Below, in pieces: positions 5,855 to 6,669 of a stretch of 6,669 bases of DNA. How positions within the stretch are numbered: the first letter of the stretch is position 1; the number at the start of each line of letters is the position of its first letter. The notes beneath the pieces are model-generated. The model saw only the letters and a program-made list of their open reading frames with translations, did no database searches and had not been told where the DNA came from. The stretch spans positions 1 to 6,669 of the forward strand of contig JACCXP010000086.1 of assembly GCA_013696905.1 (NCBI GenBank), given 5' to 3'. The position numbers and the translations under genes are program-made. Source of the stretch: Thermoleophilaceae bacterium. GTDB taxonomy: Bacteria; Actinomycetota; Thermoleophilia; Solirubrobacterales; Thermoleophilaceae.

Positions 5855-6238
5855 GTGCACAGGACGACCCTCCTCGCGTGCCTCGCCCTGGCCGCATGCA
5901 ACGAGAGCCCGCCGCGCGAGCCCGCCGAGGCGGATGCTGTGCGCCAAGCCGGTCGCGCCTACGTCGACGCGCTGCGGGCTCAGGAGTGGGGGAGCGCGTG
6001 CCGGCTGATGACCGACGCCGCGCGCTCCGAGCTGCGAGACGAGCGCGGGGGCTCGTGTGAGCGCGTTCTTACGGAGGGTGGCGCGCTCGCGCCCGGGGAG
6101 CTCGATCGGATCCGGCGCCAGCTCGACGGTTCGACGGTTCAGGTGCGCGGGGAGCGCGCAACGCTTGGGCCGCTCGGAGACGGGGAGCGTCCACTCGCGC
6201 TCGAGCGCCGCGGCGGACGCTGGCTCGTCGCGGGTTGA
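5855..6238 (+). CDS. Small lipoprotein, NTF2-like candidate
   Basis: The 127-residue product begins with a short signal sequence (MHRTTLLACLALAAC) ending in a clear LAAC lipobox with C15 as the lipidated residue. The mature part starts with acidic, proline-containing residues and a helix (QAGRAYVDALRAQEWGSACRLM), then a second helix with a Cys pair (C48 and C67, possible disulfide), and ends with strands (TVQVRGERATL, LALERRGGRWLVAG). This order, a helix with work-like AYVDAL and a terminal strand with GRWLV, resembles small NTF2-like/DUF4878-type lipoproteins of actinobacteria, but the match is by eye only. Function is unknown. The GTG is the only start with a complete signal sequence. The gene is divergent from the kinase with a 106-bp gap, so it may be co-regulated with it. 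Its stop directly abuts that of the next gene. Confidence 0.8.
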   Translation: MHRTTLLACLALAACNESPPREPAEADAVRQAGRAYVDALRAQEWGSACRLMTDAARSELRDERGGSCERVLTEGGALAPGELDRIRRQLDGSTVQVRGERATLGPLGDGERPLALERRGGRWLVAG

Positions 6239-6669
6239 TCAGCTCAGCTCGAGCACCTCGCCCGCGCCCGCGAGGTCGTGCCCGCCGAGGTCCTCGATCC
6301 GGGCGCGGACGGTCGGGTCGGCGAGCAGGCTCAGGAGCGGCTGCACCCCGCCCGCCTCGCGCTCGGTGGTGGCGACCTCGAAGGGCTCCGAGGCGACGGG
6401 CACGAAGTCGAGCCCGAGCGCAGCGGCCGCGCTGCGCAGGCCGAGGCCGGTATCGGCCTCGCCGGTGGCGACGGCGAGCGCGACGTCGAGGTGCAGCTCG
6501 ACCTGCGGCCCGACGACTGACTCTGGGGTCACGCCGGCGTCGAGCAGCAGCCGGTCGAGCAGCGTGCGGGTGCCCGTGCCGACCGGGCGGCGTGCGACGC
6601 GCAGGCCGTCGAGCGCCGCGACGTCGTCCACCTGACGCGGGTTGCCGGGCGCGAGGATCAGCCCCTGCT
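6239..6669 (-). CDS. PBP_like substrate-binding domain protein, C-terminal part (N-terminus off the right edge)
   Basis: The minus frame is open from the window edge to the TGA at 6241-6239 and gives 142 residues. It begins within a domain, GLILAPGNPRQV, so the GTG at 6631 is internal and not the start. The text then follows the periplasmic-binding-like fold seen in molybdate-related proteins (PF12727, PBP_like): RRPVGTGTRTLLDRLL with a ligand-loop-like GTGTR, HLDVALAVATGEADTGLG, then AALGLDFVPVASEPFEV. In known proteins this domain is the C-terminal part either of HTH regulators related to molybdate control or of MoeA-like molybdopterin enzymes, and it lacks a signal peptide. Which applies depends on sequence outside the window. 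The family call rests on motif recall. It converges on the small lipoprotein with no intergenic base. Confidence 0.8.
   Translation of the reverse strand, partial: QGLILAPGNPRQVDDVAALDGLRVARRPVGTGTRTLLDRLLLDAGVTPESVVGPQVELHLDVALAVATGEADTGLGLRSAAAALGLDFVPVASEPFEVATTEREAGGVQPLLSLLADPTVRARIEDLGGHDLAGAGEVLELS

Noticed and set aside
5749..5901. N-terminal extension of the kinase to TTG5901 or GTG5832.
   Set aside because: The extra residues lack kinase-family similarity, TTG5901 lies in the divergent lipoprotein gene, and TTG5748 has a spaced GGAG. GTG5832 cannot be wholly excluded.
6123..6138. Tandem 8-bp duplication TCGACGGT in the small lipoprotein gene.
   Set aside because: Only two copies, within coding sequence, and not a multiple of three; most likely chance.
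6629..6631. GTG6631 as the start of a complete 130-residue gene.
   Set aside because: The frame continues open to the window edge and the extra residues (GLILAPGNPRQ) belong to the same domain.
1..6669. tRNA, rRNA, CRISPR arrays, insertion-sequence ends or transposase genes.
   Set aside because: No repeat arrays, no terminal inverted repeats with a transposase, and no cloverleaf-like segment seen; nearly all sequence is accounted for by protein genes.

Overview
The window is very GC-rich (G or C at most third codon positions), uses GTG and TTG starts freely, and carries no RNA genes, mobile elements or CRISPR. Together with a cytosolic Hanks-type Ser/Thr kinase, an FHA protein and CAP-domain lipoproteins, this fits a high-GC actinobacterium. 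The wording of several proteins (CAP lipoprotein, kinase N-terminus, PBP_like domain) reminds me most of Thermoleophilia/Solirubrobacterales, but that is an impression and not a database result.

Layout, left to right. (1) 1-756, minus: a single open frame joining an ArsR-type winged-helix regulator to an SRPBCC/AHSA1 domain, running off the left edge. Its promoter region (757-793) has a consensus -35, a 16-bp inverted repeat filling the spacer, and a -10 placed so that the mRNA would begin at the start codon. (2) 801-1685, minus: a membrane-anchored or secreted metallophosphoesterase. (3) 1783-2568, plus: a CAP/SCP-domain lipoprotein, divergent from (2). (4) 2643-4025, minus: a membrane protein with an N-terminal FHA domain, one transmembrane segment, a trypsin/HtrA-like protease and a PDZ domain. 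(5) 4033-5748, minus: a Ser/Thr protein kinase followed by a two-CxxC zinc ribbon and about 230 residues of unrecognised C-terminal sequence. (6) 5855-6238, plus: a small lipoprotein divergent from the kinase. (7) 6239-6669, minus: the C-terminal part of a PBP_like (periplasmic-binding-like) domain protein running off the right edge; its stop codon abuts that of (6).

The most interesting unit is the two-gene operon (5)-(4). A kinase with no membrane segment is followed 7 nt later by a protein whose predicted cytosolic end is a phosphothreonine-binding FHA domain and whose predicted outer end is a serine protease. The simplest reading is a pathway in which kinase activity inside the cell controls proteolysis outside it. 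This is inferred from domain order and gene order and is not demonstrated.

Other points: the ArsR-SRPBCC gene has a strong internal Shine-Dalgarno and ATG at the domain junction, so it could make two products; three gene starts look leaderless; and three gene fronts each carry a perfect 6-4-6 inverted repeat of different sequence. No gene-free stretch exceeds 110 bases.
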